From assembly GCA_033002965.1 (NCBI GenBank), contig JAURVB010010503.1, positions 26,140 through 90,139 on the forward strand: 64,000 bases of DNA. The letters run 5' to 3'. The stretch is from Piper betle. Lineage: Eukaryota; Streptophyta; Magnoliopsida; Piperales; Piperaceae. The position numbers were made by a program, and so were the translations under genes. The notes under the pieces were generated by a model. It ran no database searches and was not told where the DNA came from. It saw only the letters and a program-made list of their open reading frames with translations. Within the stretch, counting starts at the first letter, position 1, and the number at the start of each line of letters is the position of its first letter. Of the stretch, positions 1-13,039 are shown in pieces.

Positions 1-3
1 TTC

Positions 4-2441
4 TTACGGCTTGTCGATCCAATCAGGGCCATCAGAAATTCTTCCAGAGCTTCGGCCAGGAACCATCTTCCCTAGTGAACCAAGGGATGATATTCCTTTA
101 AAACTGCTGCTTCCCTCGCTTAAATTTATTGACTTTCTTGACTTTTTAAGCTTCAAGGTGTTGTCCCCTTCTTCACAGTAGTCATTGGTCTTGGCGACAA
201 CTAACTGAGCTATGTTGCTTCTACAAAATGGGCAAATTGGAGCAGCCAATGATGCTGTCACGTGGTTAGGCTTATTGTGACAGCACAAGGCCAAAGTGCA
301 ATGGGCACACATTTGATGGCCACAATCTTGAACTTCAATTGTGCATACTTGCTCAAAGCAGATGCAGCATAATTCAGAGTCGTAGTCCTGTGTATTCTTT
401 TCAGATTACTAATTGAAATTACTAGATTGGTCCCATAAAATATGGACAACAAAAGAAATGTATCAGTTACCTCATCAAAATCAGCATCATCACCATTGGC
501 ATCGTCTTCAGATGCATTAGGAGATTGTAAAGTGTAGCCCTTCAAAATCTTCTTCTCCCTCTCCCTGTTTGCTTCCATCAGAGCTTTCTCTAGGAGGGCC
601 TTAGCTCCAGGGTTTAGCTCGCTTATGAGTTTCAGAGGTGATGGCCAAACAAGAGGCTCAGCTGAGGAAGGATTCAGCAATGCAGCACAAGCCCCATACT
701 TGTGCTTCAGCGCAACTGTGTATGGTATTCTCCTACATTATACACAAAATTCGAGTTTCATTAACATTTGAAGTGCACATTACTGAAAGTTTATTGAATC
801 CTTTGGCTAACAGTGTTAAAAGAATCCTGAGGTACAAGCATAGCCTGGGAACTAAATGGGAGCAACAGAATAAAATGTGTGGCACAGAAAATGCAACGGC
901 CACAGAAATAAATATTTGAAGCTGTCCTATTTTGATGCACAAAACATCAAGTAAGAATGCATAAACTGATTTAAGGACAGTTTAATCTGTACAAGAAAGC
1001 CAAAAAGGAGTGTTCCATGAGCTGCTTCAGTAATGCACAATGGTTACTCCCAATGGTTTTTATTCCATTGCAAGACAAAGGGCCAACCTCTAGCTTTTGA
1101 GCGTTTACAGAGGGAAAATATCCATCAACATGATACAGTAACATTGACATTGCCCAGAATAACATCAAGAACAAGTTAACTTACCAAGCAATGAATCAAA
1201 AAATCAACCCCATATAAAATTCATATGAAAAATAAGCAGCATCTTATGCAACCAATCAAAATCTGGTGAGAAACAACATGAAGCGTACCCAGAAGAATCC
1301 ATCTGAAGGCGATCTGCCCCCCAAGCTAGCAATTCTCTAACGCAATCAAGGGAACCACCACGAGCAGCCAAATGAAGAGGAGTGCTTTCTGCACATCTGA
1401 GATCACAACTAATCCGTCAGATCACAAACACGCACCAATTTTTCTTGCCAACAATCTCGTTCAAACACGAAACATCGATTCAAGGCAAAAGTTTCTACCC
1501 ATAAGTGCCAGTAGAAGCGCAGACAAGAGCTCCACTGTCCAGAAGAATATGAACACATTCTGCTCGTTTCTGCCTAGCAGCCAAGTGGAGAGGTGTGGCA
1601 CCATTACCATCTCTGATGTTCACAAATCGAGCAAATCCCTGCAATATAAGAAACACACCGAATCAAAAAAAAAAAAACCCCACAAAGATCGGCATTTCAG
1701 ATAGGCAAATACGAGAATGGATCACAGATGAAAAATGAACAAACCATGAATCTGAAACAGGGGTCGAATGTGCAGCAGCAAGAATGGCTCGCAGGCAATC
1801 CGAGTGGCCGTAATACGCAGCATGGTGTAAGCAAGTCCTCCCACTGGTCGAATCAAACAACAAAATCTGCGATCGTAAACATGAATGATCATCAAAATTC
1901 AATCTGAAAAGTTTGCAAATCCAACATGCTAAAAGAGTTGAAATGATCACTAGAAAGAAAAAATACATTGGCACCAGCTTGGATGAGCTTCTGGACACAG
2001 GCGATCTTCCCATTCATGGCAGCAAGCATCAATGGAGTCTATAAGAAATCAATCCCACAACTATCAGAAGATGCCAAGCAAACAGCAAAACAGCTAAAAA
2101 CGTTTCCAAACTCTTTCTGGCACCTCCTTGTGACGATTAAAGGCATCAGGATTGACAGACTTCTCCAAGATCAGGGACACCACCTACCACTCCAACACAC
2201 AAATTTGTCCGTCAAAAGAATGAAACAAACATCACCAACACAACTTTTCCGACAAACCCACCTCAGTTCTGCCATGAACAGCAGCTACATGTAGAGGGGA
2301 GAGGCGATCATAGATGGTGGCATGGCGTAAAGCCGCGGGGTCTCTCTCAAGGGCGGCCTCAAACTCGTCCAAGTCCCCGGCAGCAGCAGCATCGAACAGG
2401 CCGCTCTCCCGGACGGCCGCGCAGCTCAGACCCTGCCCCAT
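4..2441 (-). CDS. XBAT31: XBAT31/XBOS31-type ankyrin-repeat RING E3 ubiquitin ligase, 8 exons
   Basis: Complete spliced gene. Exons read by eye, all with GT-AG borders: 2441-2262, 2183-2124, 2038-1967, 1866-1741, 1638-1499, 1396-1289, 732-471 and 387-4. They total 1332 nt in one frame, giving 443 residues and a TAA stop at 6-4. The N-terminus MGQGLSC fits an N-myristoylation signal (Gly2, Ser6) next to a possibly acylated Cys7. Residues from about 30 to 260 are ankyrin repeats, with motifs such as TPLMLAAMNG, RTCLHHAAYYGH, ATPLHLAARQ and STPLHLAARGG. A C3HC4 RING covers about residues 323-371: Cys323/326, Cys338, His340, Cys343/346 and Cys368/371, all intact. Exon 7 carries the family block NPSSAEPLVWPSPLKLISEL. 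Known family role: RING E3 ligases that ubiquitinate partners bound by the ankyrin region; Arabidopsis XBAT31 acts in thermal growth signalling, and related rice XB3 binds the XA21 receptor kinase. Odd point: exon 4 ends with TTT before a weak GTTCAT donor, adding a Phe relative to my recollection of the family. The ATG is the family start and follows a TATA box. Confidence 0.95.
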
Positions 2442-2565
2442 GGGTGGGCACTGCTGGCGCCGCTGCCGGGGGCCGCCGGGGGCCGCCGGACGGCCGACGG
2501 GGGCGCGCAAGGTTGGGGCGATAGGTGAGACTGCGGAAGAGGGGGAGAACTCGATGGGAAGAATG

Positions 2566-2576
2566 CTTATATAAAA
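2566..2576 (-). promoter_or_regulatory. TATA box of the XBAT31-like gene
   Basis: Read on the minus strand, this is TTTTATATAAG, about 125-135 bases before the ATG. It is followed by a purine/pyrimidine-biased leader of about 100 bases, which fits a plant core promoter with a short 5' UTR. No transcript data are available to confirm it. Confidence 0.6.
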
Positions 2577-3104
2577 AATAAAAAAACAAAAAAGCTAGAA
2601 AGCAACTATCAATTCTGTCCTGACCAGACTGCCCTTTTGGCCTTGCCAACTTTTTTAATTTAGTCATTATTTTAATTGTTAAAGTTGAACATTATTTCAG
2701 CAATTTTTTACGTACTTAATTATGAATATTTTGATGTAGCCTCGTGTCGTGTGAAGGTGGTTTATTTTTTTCGACTAGACTTCCAATCATATAAGGTATT
2801 TTATAAAAAAATGATACATTTATGTTAAAATTAATCGTAAAATATTAAATAAATTTATGTTCTTAACATATTTGCCGGTACGCTAACCAAGAAAAATCTT
2901 TTCACTTGGCGAGCAAATCAATCCCTAAGGTGAAATTAAATATATTTTTGTAATTTAATCAAGTAATTGAAAAAAAAAGAAAACATGGAAGATCTCAAAG
3001 ATTTTTTCGAATAAAAAGGATAAAAAATATATTAAAAGATGAGATTTACTATTAGATTTGTTTGCAACCCCTTCCGCCGGTTCTAACCCCTAGATGACCT
3101 ATAG
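2577..3104. other. AT-rich upstream region of the XBAT31-like gene
   Basis: About 530 bases without coding potential between the gene's TATA box and the end of a long LTR at 3105. I see AT-rich low-complexity sequence and no named cis-element that I would defend. The retrotransposon therefore begins about 660 bases upstream of the start codon and may limit or influence the promoter. Confidence 0.5.
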
Positions 3105-6100
3105 TGTAACACCTCAATTCGGGCTCAACCCAAACCAAATTTTGATCTATAATTTAAAGAGTTGTTCGTTGGATTACCATTGTACATATTTTACGGAAGC
3201 AAATCTTACCCATCAAAGAGGTTTAAAATGGACATGTTACTGGATTTTTCATATAATGCGTATTGATCATAATATCATTGGAAGGATGTTAATATTCAGA
3301 GCTCCCAAATGAACACTCTTGAGCCATAATAGAGGAAGTACCTCTCCTGTGACTAAGAGAGTAATTTACCCATGTAATTTTCACTACGAGCTACACGAAG
3401 TTAACACCTCTAATGTAGGTAAGAGGTTGAACTTTAAAAGATGTAGATGCATAATCTAGTTCTAATAATTAGGTTAGGTAACTTATTATCGGATGATGCT
3501 GGTTTTGTAGTAAAGGAAAACACTAGTTGTGGTTACCTACTCCACATCCCTGCAAGGTAAATTAATCATATAGGCATCAACAAGTGCCAAGGTACCATAG
3601 CCAAACACTTGATCTTCACGTGAGCTCTTCACACAACATGAACCGTAAGCTCTTCCTACCCTCGTTCTTCTAAAACATACACACAACTACAATCAAATAA
3701 GTTTCTTATACCTTAAATGCGCATAAATAATCCATCATCTCATAGACCCAATCTAAATTCATGCAAAGTTCATGGAAATTAAGGGCACATGCCTACAAAA
3801 TAATAAAATTTATATAGTTTCAAAATACATAAACATGATCATCACTGACACTGCCACCACCATGAGCCTCGGATTTGTGTGCCTAAGACACCCAACGTCA
3901 ATGGACTTCGACTACATAGATATAGGGAAACACATTAGTAATCTAACAAGTTTGATTATCCGTCTGAAATAACTACTGATATTTCAAGAGTGGCAGATGG
4001 GTACTTCATTACCTACAGAAAATCTTTAATACTTTAGAAATGCCTCGCGGGGTAGTAAAGAAAAATCTGTCATATAAAACAAGCCAACGTGCATGTAAAT
4101 CTTATTTAGGATTTTGTAAATCTTAGAATAAACGATAAATAATATTTAATTAAATTAAATCTTAAAAATCAATATCATAAAGTATCAATTATAACCTTTT
4201 GGGTACCAGTACAATGATTTTAAATAAGTTTCATTTATTAAATTTTTGTGATTGAAACTCATTCACATTAATTCAATAGTCAATTTTTTTCACATTTCGT
4301 TATCACATAAATGATTGGTGTTTAATATAGTTATATGTGATTACATTCTCTTCTATGAAATTTAATGTAGTGACTTCTTAAATTCTATACATATTAATAA
4401 AATTTAATATAGTGATTTCTTGAATTCTACATATATTTTTCTATATGAAGGAGAATTCTGTTGATTGTTAAATAAAATATCAACTTGATAGTTTGTGAGC
4501 ACATTTGGCTCACAAGGGGAAGACTTTAGAGAAGTCTTATTCATATTAGGATCACGTGTTGTAGTTGCGGGTGCCTCAACAAAATTTCAGGTTCATATAA
4601 TTACTCGAAATGTTATATATTCCTATGTGGGAGTCTTGGTTACCCTGAGCCCACATTCGACCACCATGCCTAGCGCAACCGGGGTCAAAGAATTAGCTCA
4701 GTCAAGACATGGGACAACACCCTTAAAAAAATTACTATGTGGGAGTCTTGGTCAGCCTTAGCCACATTCGACAACCATGCACTGAGCGCAACTAGGGTTA
4801 AAGAATTGGCTTAGCCCAACATAGAGCAGCACCTTCTTGAAAGATTAAATACTTGCCCCCATGCTGAAAGGGGTGATATGGCGCAATGGCGTAAGACAGC
4901 TAATTATACACTTGTGATACCGAGAGGGTGAGTCAATGATGAATATCGGTAACTACAGGCCGAGGGCCACGTAGCGTATGTGCGGATACATGAGATTGTA
5001 GTTGGATGGGTGGCCACCTTCCCAGTATATTAAGAGCTCAGCATAGTCTCATAATCACTAAAAATCGAATTAATGATGTTGTGGAATATATTAATTTTTT
5101 CTTGTAATTATATGACTTAGTGTTTTTATCACTAACGCGAAATTGCCTTTGCAGGTATGAGCATGGAAGGATGGGTAGATTCGGGACAGTTGGAGGACTC
5201 TGTTATTGGACTATTATTTTTTCTAGATTGTTTGCATGGAAGTAGGATTTTGGTTCGGTTCATGGGGCTTAGAAATTTTTGAGCATTTATTATATTATAT
5301 TTTATGTCATAGTTTTTAAAATCTTGATAATTAATAGAAAAATTAATTTATAAGACATTTAGTTTCATATCGTAACATTGGCTCATGGCTAGGAACGGGC
5401 AGGTTGTTATAGTGCAAGCACAACAACATACTTATACACAATACTTACGCCCTCACATCCTCTATATTTCACTTGCCATGGTACTTAGATGACATTGTAA
5501 TAGTTGTTAAGTAAGTGCTACAAATTTAAGAAATGCATTACGTTACGGAATACTCTAAGGTTTAAAGGAGTACGAGTACAATTTATACTTCCCATATATT
5601 ACTCAAATGCTTGTAAAATTGAAACCCTCATACGCTTATATAATAGGCTTAGGTAGGCACTTGTATTATAAGGTTTCTCGAGCATAGCTTTTGAAAACCA
5701 TCAAGGGATCTTTGCCTTTAAGTTTTTTTAAACTAGAAAAATTTGGATGAATGGCCCAACAATAGAGGGATCTGATAAAACGTCACTGAAGTTGTCTTAC
5801 GTATTAAACTCTGTCAAACCTCAATATTTAAAGAGTCAAGTAGAGATGAAGCACAAGAGTCTTATGAACTTGGATGAGTGGAGCTCCTTATCTTATATCA
5901 ACGAGCTCACCCCACGTATTCTAACAAAAGATAAAACACAAATCATTCTCAGATCACATTGACATACATAACGAGGCAAATCATCAACACATGTACGTAC
6001 AACACTAAAAATACTTAATTAATTCAATTATCATACTTAATGACTTGTTAAACCTCATTAAGTAGCTTAATAGGGTTTAGGGTTGCAAGTACGCTTAATG

Positions 6101-7644
6101 GAAAGTCTCACACTTATGATTTAATTGAACGAACTTAACTAAATGATTTTTCGAATGAGTGAAACGATATCCAAATGGGCTGAAAATTTAGCAAGTGTTG
6201 GCCCATTGGCCAACATGGCAAACTAAGCTCACTAAGGTTGGGCTAAGGTACTAAGAATAGTATTCTTGAGCTACACACTAATTTTCTTGAAGCTTGTTCA
6301 TAGGCTCGAAGACTTTAAATGTTCTTGGGTTAAATGGGAGAGTTAGCCAACACCATGGGGCTTTGATCTTATTAAATTATAGATACAAATTTTAAGTAAT
6401 TGAGCCTGATTGGATTTTGGAATAAGGGCTAGGACATTTCTCAAGCTATCTCTACCTATATGTCTTGGGGGAATTTATACTGGAAAATCTACCAAACTAT
6501 TGGCTCTCAAATTTTCGAATGATGTTTTAGGGACACAAGCTAAGGTCTGAGTGAAATTTCATAGGATTTCACCACCAAATAACAAGGCTTTTGAATTTTT
6601 TAGCTGGAGCTAAGGAATTAGGGTTTTACCCTTCATTCTTATATTACATGAATGAGTTTTAACCGTGCCCAAAACTTTTGAGTTTTCAGTACACACTTAG
6701 TAAGACCTTAGATAATTTTTAATGATTTTTATGAAATCTTTTAGCAAGCTGAGCAAGGATCACAATCCCAGAGCATGAAATATCACAGTAATCGCACAAC
6801 AAGCACACATCGGATTTAGGGGTTATATTCAAGCCTTTTGATGCTCATTTAGCTTGGTAATTTACCACAAAATAGCTAACATACTAGTATTAAAACATGC
6901 AGAAGATTGCATCTAAATACAATTTTAAATAGGGTGGGAAAATTGGGCAAAGTGACAGGTAGGCTATTCAAAATAGTAAAGCTAAATGACATAATTTTAA
7001 AGCTACACTACTCGAAACAAGCATATTTATAATTTACAAATACAAGAAAAGTACACACACACACACATAGACATGAAACACACAAACTTCATGCAGAAGA
7101 GGAGAAAGGAGAGGCCTTTATCTCTTACGTGTTCAAGGGTAGGTCTCTTGGGGCTTCTTACTCCAAGATTTATTAACCTAGGAGCTTTGGTTGGCTTGGA
7201 GAGGGCTAGGAAGAGCAAGGGAATGCTGATAAGGAAGTGGGAAGGCAAGGGAGAAAGGGGAAGGTTGCAAGAAGTGTAACGACCCGCCATTTTTCACGAT
7301 ATTGTGGGCCTAACTGGCTAGTTGTTACTCAAAAGTAAGTAATTATGTCAAACATTTTTTATAAATAATAACATACATAAACATCCCACAGTCTTGGACC
7401 GTTTCCCAGCAGCCACACTTATTTCTCAATTTAAAAGAAAAGGAGTCCTCATATTTATTTTGCTCCATACTCTGGATGTCAATCACCTAATCTTGTATCT
7501 GCACACCTGCGGAGGCAATTCCGCATTAGTGATTACAACACTAAGTAGTATAATAGATAAAACAAAACAAGTACATTCCACTATTTCCTTATGTTTATTT
7601 TAATATGCGGTGGAGCGATTCCGCTATACTCCAAAACAATGCGG

Positions 7645-8185
7645 AGGAGGTGTCCGCTGTGATCCGCACACCCCGGCCGTAGCCTTTTTATGGGGAGGCT
7701 ACCACTACCGTCTCCAGTGCCAGTGCCTCGCACACCCCGGCCGTAGCCTTTTTGTGGGGTAGCTATCACTGCACTCGGGTGATTGCTATGCCCCGTTTGT
7801 GGGGAAGCTCTCACTACCAATTCTAGTGCCAGTGCCTCGCACACCCCGGCCGTAGCCTTTTTATGGGGAGGCTATCACTGCACTCCAGTGCCAATGCCTT
7901 GCACACCCCGGCCGTAGCCTTTTGTGGAGCGGCTATCACTGCACTCAGGTGATCGCTATGCCCCGTTTGTGGGGAAGCTCTCACTGCCAACTCTAGTGCC
8001 AGTGCCTCACACACCCCGGCCGTAGCCTTTTTATGGGGCGGCTATCACTGCACTCAGTGCCAGTGCCTCACACACCCCGGCCGTAGCCTTTTTATGGGGC
8101 GGCAATCACTGCACTCTAGTGCGATGGAGGAATCGCTGTGCCTCACTCACCCCGGCCGTAGCCTTTTTATGGGGCGGCTATCACT
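7645..8185. repeat. Tandem minisatellite inside the solo LTR
   Basis: The block CCCCGGCCGTAGCC recurs at 7671, 7735, 7844, 7906, 8014, 8075 and 8150. The spacing alternates between about 62 and about 109 bases. The longer units carry an extra stretch with ATGCCCCGTTTGTGGGGAAG. The GC-rich array is not coding. Confidence 0.9.
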
Positions 8186-8400
8186 ACTCCAAAACAATAT
8201 CGATGCATTACATGATTCACACACATAACACGACCCAGTGTCGGACTGAGTCAATTCATTAACCCCGGTTGCACTTCGTGCATGGTGGTCGAATCTGGGC
8301 TCAGGCCGACCTAGGCTACCAACAAGGAAAATACGATGTTCTACCTATTATACGTACCTGATTTGTGATTACGTCTGACTGTGATCCGTGAACCCTAATA

Positions 8401-8645
8401 CAGTAATGGGGAGGTCGCCTGGGACGGAGATGAGGGATGAAATACTCACACAGTAATGGGGAGGTCGCCTGGGACGGAGATGAGGGATGAAATACTCCCT
8501 CCTCCTGCATATATATACACTTCAACCATTCCCTCCATTAAATTCTCATACCCCATCATCCATTGGTATTTCCTAGGTTCAATGACCCCTTCATTAAATT
8601 CTCACACCCCATCATCCATTGGTATTTCCTAGGTTCAACGACCCC
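8401..8645. repeat. Two short direct duplications in the solo LTR
   Basis: A 50-bp unit with GGAGGTCGCCTGGGACGGAG is duplicated at 8401 and 8451. A unit of about 56 bp with CCATCATCCATTGGTATTTC is duplicated from about 8531 and about 8586. The second unit recurs in the other family B LTRs near 33070-33170 and 34545-34640. Confidence 0.85.
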
Positions 8646-9539
8646 TTCTCCTTTTTTAAAGAATAAATGACGGCTAGGGTTTGTGGAAGCACCCTTTCAT
8701 CATAATTCCTTTAACCGGGTAATTGGGTAATTAACACGGTTCACTTAACCTTTTCACTCAACCTCTTAAATGGTATGGTTCACTTAATTAATGTGTTCGA
8801 CTCGACTGATTCAACTAGAATCGTCCGATTAGAAATTACTTTTCAATTTAACTGGGTAATTCATACTTAACCAGCTAAAAATTTTTTTTTCCGGGTCTTT
8901 ACAAGAAGAGAGGCCAAAGGTGAACAGAGTGGGCAATAAGGGAGGGGGGCTATTTATAGCTAGACTAGCGTCTTTGCGTTGGCCTCTACTGAGCTACACC
9001 ATGGTCAACGCTTGGCTAGACACACAGGCAAGTTGCATGAACTGAACCACATGAAATAGGGTCATGCGGCTAGATGCAAGGGTACTGGCTAGAACCTTTG
9101 TGTCTAAGGCAAAATGGGAGGGAAAATTCAAGTGTGGCCATGAGGGCATCACCATATTTAAACTTGAAAACCCTAACAATGAGGGGCTTGGTCCTAACAT
9201 CTAAGTAGAGTTGACTCCGCTGAACATAAATTAAAAGGCTAGGCACGAGCATCCAAACTAATGTACAAACGGCAAAGGAGGCTAGCGCTGGGCACACATA
9301 CACCATACCACACACATACCTCAGCAAGAAGGGTCAGACCCATAAGACACGTCTAGGTCAAGGCTGAACCGACTCTAACACCAGCGGTCAAACAACCCGG
9401 ATTTACAACCTCCGCCATGTTAGAAATTCCATTTCAAAAATTGCATCGCAACAATATGCCATATCAACCAACATACCACAACACAACCAAAAGAGAAGCA
9501 TGGGGTGTGCTATTACCTCGCATCACCATCCTCCTCTGG

Positions 9540-9845
9540 GAAGAGTTTGGGAAAGTGTCGCTACATCTTGTCCTTATGCTTCCATGTGGCCTCCTCAATT
9601 CCCTAATGTGACCATAGTACCTTCACGAATGGCACCTCCTCCTCAGAGGATAGGTTGGGTTGGATGTCAAGCTCCTTGTTCTTTAATCCGTGCAATCTAT
9701 CTAGCACACACTTCTTCAACATGGAGACATGAAACACTAAATGTACAACTGACAGACTGGGTGGTAGTGCAAGCTCATAAGCTACCTCACCAACTTGCCT
9801 GAATACCTCGAATGAGCTAATATCCTCGGACTTAGCTTGCCCCAC
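9540..9845 (-). pseudogene. E1 integrase C-terminus and chromodomain tail
   Basis: The frame at 9603-9845 contains VGEVAYELALPPSLS and VFHVSMLKKCV, the standard integrase C-terminal linker of plant Ty3/gypsy elements, then VPFVKVLWSH. After an in-frame stop it continues with EEATWKHKDKM and RHFPKLFPEE, the chromodomain ending. This placement identifies a chromovirus. Confidence 0.85.
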
Positions 9846-10473
9846 CTTCCAAATCTAATGTCTCCTTTAGTCGAAGAGACTTTCAAGAACACGTAATCTT
9901 TGGGGCCAAAGTTGACATCCTTGTGCCACTGGTCTACATATGCCCTCTACCTATCCTGAGTTGATGATAATCTCTGTTGTATCAACTCAACTATCTGCTA
10001 GGAGTCCTAAAGCAACTCGGGGCCTACTATCAATGGCTCACCACCCTCTAGCCAACATGTCAGCGATTTGCACCCTACAAGGCTTCGAATAGTGTCATCT
10101 TGATACTGGCCTAATAACTGTTGTCTACAAACTCCACCAACATTAAATGCTCCTCCCAAGATCCACTGAAGCTCATTAACATGATCAAAGCAAGTCCTCC
10201 AAGGTCTAAATCATCCTCTAGGACTGGTCATCGGTTTGTGGGTGATAGGTTATACTAAACTTGGTCTCCGTACTAAGTTCTCTCAAGAAAGATCTCCAAA
10301 AGGAAGAGGCAAATATTGGGTCCCTATCGGACAATCTCTTGTTGAACTCAGTGAATCCTGACAATCTGATCTCTATACAACCTGGCCAAAGTCAATACAA
10401 GATAGTTTGCACAAATTGTGATAAAGTAAGCTTATTTTGTCAACCTATCAACAATAACCCACATGACATCCAT

Positions 10474-10746
10474 CTAGTGCAAAGAAGGTGGGTAGATGCA
10501 TGACAAAATCACATGTGATGTAATCTCACTTCCACTTTGGCAGTAGTAATGACTGCAACAAACCTTTTTATCTTGTTGATAAACAAAACATCTTGACACG
10601 GTAACGAGAACATCTTTCTTCAACCATGGCCACAAGTAAGTTTGACACAAGTTGTGATACATCTTCATTATGCCTGGATGCACAGTAAACCTTGAGCAAT
10701 GGGCCTCATGAAAGATGTCCTCACGCAATCCTGGATAGACTGGCAA
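10474..10746 (-). pseudogene. E1 integrase N-terminal zinc-binding region
   Basis: The translation includes LREDIFHEAHCSRFTVHPG and RCFVYQQDK, the HHCC region of integrase that precedes the catalytic core. The second cysteine of the CxxC pair is Tyr here, so zinc binding would be lost. Confidence 0.85.
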
Positions 10747-11657
10747 ATCTGGTGCACAACCATCCTCTCATCAAGTACATACCATCTGTATCTCTAACTA
10801 AATTGGAAAAAATCCTTTGGACAAACTACTACTTGGGTAGCTGATCATCTGCCTGTGCCCGCTAAATAGGTCTGTTATGGTTGGACTAATAGTGAGCCTT
10901 GCCAACACTACCACAAGGTGCCTGTTTGTTACACTTCTTTTTGATCCTAATACCAAATGCCCCTAGCTAATAGTCCCGCTCCACATACAACCGGTCTCCT
11001 ACTCAGGGCATCTGACACCACATTTTTGTTACTTGGGTGGTAAGTAACTTCTATATCATAATCTACAAGGAACTCTAGCCATCTCATCTGCCTATTATTC
11101 AAATCCTTCTATGTGAAGATGTACTTTAAGCTGTTGTAATAAGTGAAGAGTTAGAAAGGCACTTCATACTGATAATGTTTCCATATGCACAAAGCAAACA
11201 CTACTGCTGCAAGCTCCAAGTCCCGTGGTAGATAGTTTTGTTCATAAACTGTTGGCTATCGGATTGCGTATGCAATCACTATGCCCTTATGAATCAATAC
11301 ACACCCGAGTCCAATGCTCGACACATCATTGTACACCACAAAGTCATCGTGGCATTCGGTAGGCTAAGCACTAGGGTGGGAGTGAGTTTCTCCTTCAGAG
11401 TTTGAAAACTCTTGTCACATGCATCTATCCATACAAATTGCTCCTCCTTCCTAGTCAATTAGGTGAGAAGGGCTACCAAGAAAGAGAAACCCTCTATGAA
11501 CTTCTTATAGTATTTGCCTAATCCCAAGAAACTCTGGATCTCCATGGTAGTGGTAGGTTGGTCCGCATCTCATGACTACTTTAAACTTGGTTGGATCAAC
11601 TACGATTCCAGTTGCTGATACAACATGTCTCTGAATACTACCTCTGACAGAAAAAAC

Positions 11658-12041
11658 TCACACTTTGGAGAACTTTGCATACAGATGGTTCTCTTGCAGA
11701 CTCTGCAAAGCAATCCTCACATGCACCTCATACTCATCTTTGGACCTCAAGTATATCAGAATGTTATCAACAAACACTATTACAAATTGATCCAAGTACG
11801 GTTGAGACACCCAGTTTATGAAATCTATGAATGATGCAGGTATGTTATCTAGCCCAAAAGGTATGACTAAGAACTCATAATACCTATACTGAGTCCTAAA
11901 GGTTGTCTTTGATATGTCCTCCTCTTGAATCCTCAACTGATGGTAGTTAGATCGAAGATCAATCTTCGAATTCATAGCAACTCCTCCAAGCTCATCAAAC
12001 AAATCATTTATTTGGAGGGGATAACATTTCTTTACCTTCAC
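11658..12041 (-). pseudogene. E1 reverse transcriptase palm fragment
   Basis: A 127-codon open segment with [26 protein letters not shown] and the active-site box FVDNILIY. The second catalytic Asp of the expected DD pair is Asn, so this copy is catalytically dead independently of its stop codons. Confidence 0.9.
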
Positions 12042-12639
12042 CTAGTTGAGCATTCTATAGTCCACGCACAACCTCATACTGCCACCCTTCTTCATGATGA
12101 AGAGAACTCTAGCACCCCAAGGTGAGAAACTCGGGCTGATAATTCCCTGCTCTAAAAGCACCCGAGTCTTGATCTTCCTGAGCTCAAGCAGTGATATCTA
12201 ATATGGTATCCTAGAAAAAGGTGCAGTTCTACAAACTCCACCCCTTTGGCTGGCAGTAATTGGGCATCTCATATAGAAAAATCAGTTAACTCATGGACCA
12301 CTAGAATCTATGCTAACTCTAGCACTGAGTGCTTGGCTATGGCAACAACACTACTAAGGAAAATCTAACATCCTCACTCAATCGATCTCTGGGTGTGCTA
12401 ATACGAGATTAAATAATTGCCCCAAAAATACAATCCTCACATTCCTCTTTATGCAAAGCTGAACTTTCTTCTTTTTGTAGTCGATAAATGCCTAGTGTTT
12501 GGCCATCCAGTCTATGCCAAGGATGGTGTCAAACTCTCTCATAAGTAACACAATAAAATCAGCCAAAAAGATGCACTAATGGATAACCACAACACCACCC
12601 CTCACGCACACTCTGATGGTGAGAATAACTCTTTCAGGA

Positions 12640-12765
12640 ATCGATATAATTAACTAATAGTCTAAGTCCTTTACGAACACACCAATCCTATCGATGAATG
12701 TCTTAGCTATGAAGGTATGCTTGCTACCAGAGTCAACCTAAACAACCATAGAAGTTGAATGGATA
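12640..12765 (-). pseudogene. E1 aspartic protease fragment
   Basis: The minus strand reads VDSGSKHTFIAKTF, which matches the D-T/S-G-A-x-H-x-F active-site motif of retrotransposon proteases. It lies between the gag zinc knuckle and reverse transcriptase, as expected. Confidence 0.7.
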
Positions 12766-12998
12766 AGTAAAGTACCTATGATCACGATGACATCCTAGAC
12801 TACCTCCTTTACCATCACTGTATACATCCTACCCTATTGCTCTAGCCTGGACCCTGAATTTACTCATTTGGCTGCCCCATGTCCTAGTTCAATGCCTATG
12901 CAACATCCAGTCCTCTTTGATACTATTGATGTTGATACTGCTGAGGCCAATACTATTGAGGCTATTGTTGGTGATGTTACTTCTATGGTCGCCTTGGA

Positions 12999-13039
12999 CA
13001 CTCACCTACAAGGTGTCCCATCTTGCCACATGAAAAGCA
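12999..13039 (-). pseudogene. E1 gag CCHC zinc knuckle
   Basis: The minus strand reads CFSCGKMGHLVGEC, an intact C-x2-C-x4-H-x4-C knuckle of the nucleocapsid type. It is one of the few fully conserved motifs left in E1. Confidence 0.85.

Larger units (their letters stand above)
7275..8903 (-). mobile_element. Solo LTR of family B with AGAAG target duplication
   Basis: A 1629-bp unit that starts TGTAACGACCCG and ends CGGGTCTTTACA. It is flanked by AGAAG at 7270-7274 and again at 8904-8908, the 5-bp duplication expected of LTR-retrotransposon integrase. No internal domain is present, so this is a solo LTR left by LTR-LTR recombination. The TATA-like motif GCATATATATACACTTC near 8508-8525 reads in the minus direction when compared with the plus-oriented homologue near 34650. 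The unit is inserted inside the E1 LTR, so it is younger than E1. Confidence 0.93.
3105..9407 (-). mobile_element. Long 3' LTR of minus-strand Ty3/gypsy element E1 (family A), split by a solo LTR
   Basis: In plus coordinates it opens with TGTAACACCTCAATTCGGG and closes with CAACCCGGATTTACA, next to the E1 internal region. Removing the nested solo LTR at 7275-8903 leaves about 4.67 kb, very long for an LTR. The 5' part of this LTR (7100-7274 and 8904-9000) matches the corresponding part of the LTR at 41740-46027. Both carry a TATAAATA-like box on the minus strand (here near 8946-8956, inside GGGGCTATTTATAGC). Short ORFs inside show no protein similarity and are treated as chance. The outer boundary at 3105 has no verified target duplication, because the other end of E1 is lost. 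Confidence 0.75.

Noticed and set aside
7645..8185. Possible CRISPR-like or regulatory array of CCGGCCGTAGCC repeats
   Set aside because: It is a eukaryotic LTR minisatellite with irregular spacers that are themselves repeated. No cas genes are present and the context is plant.
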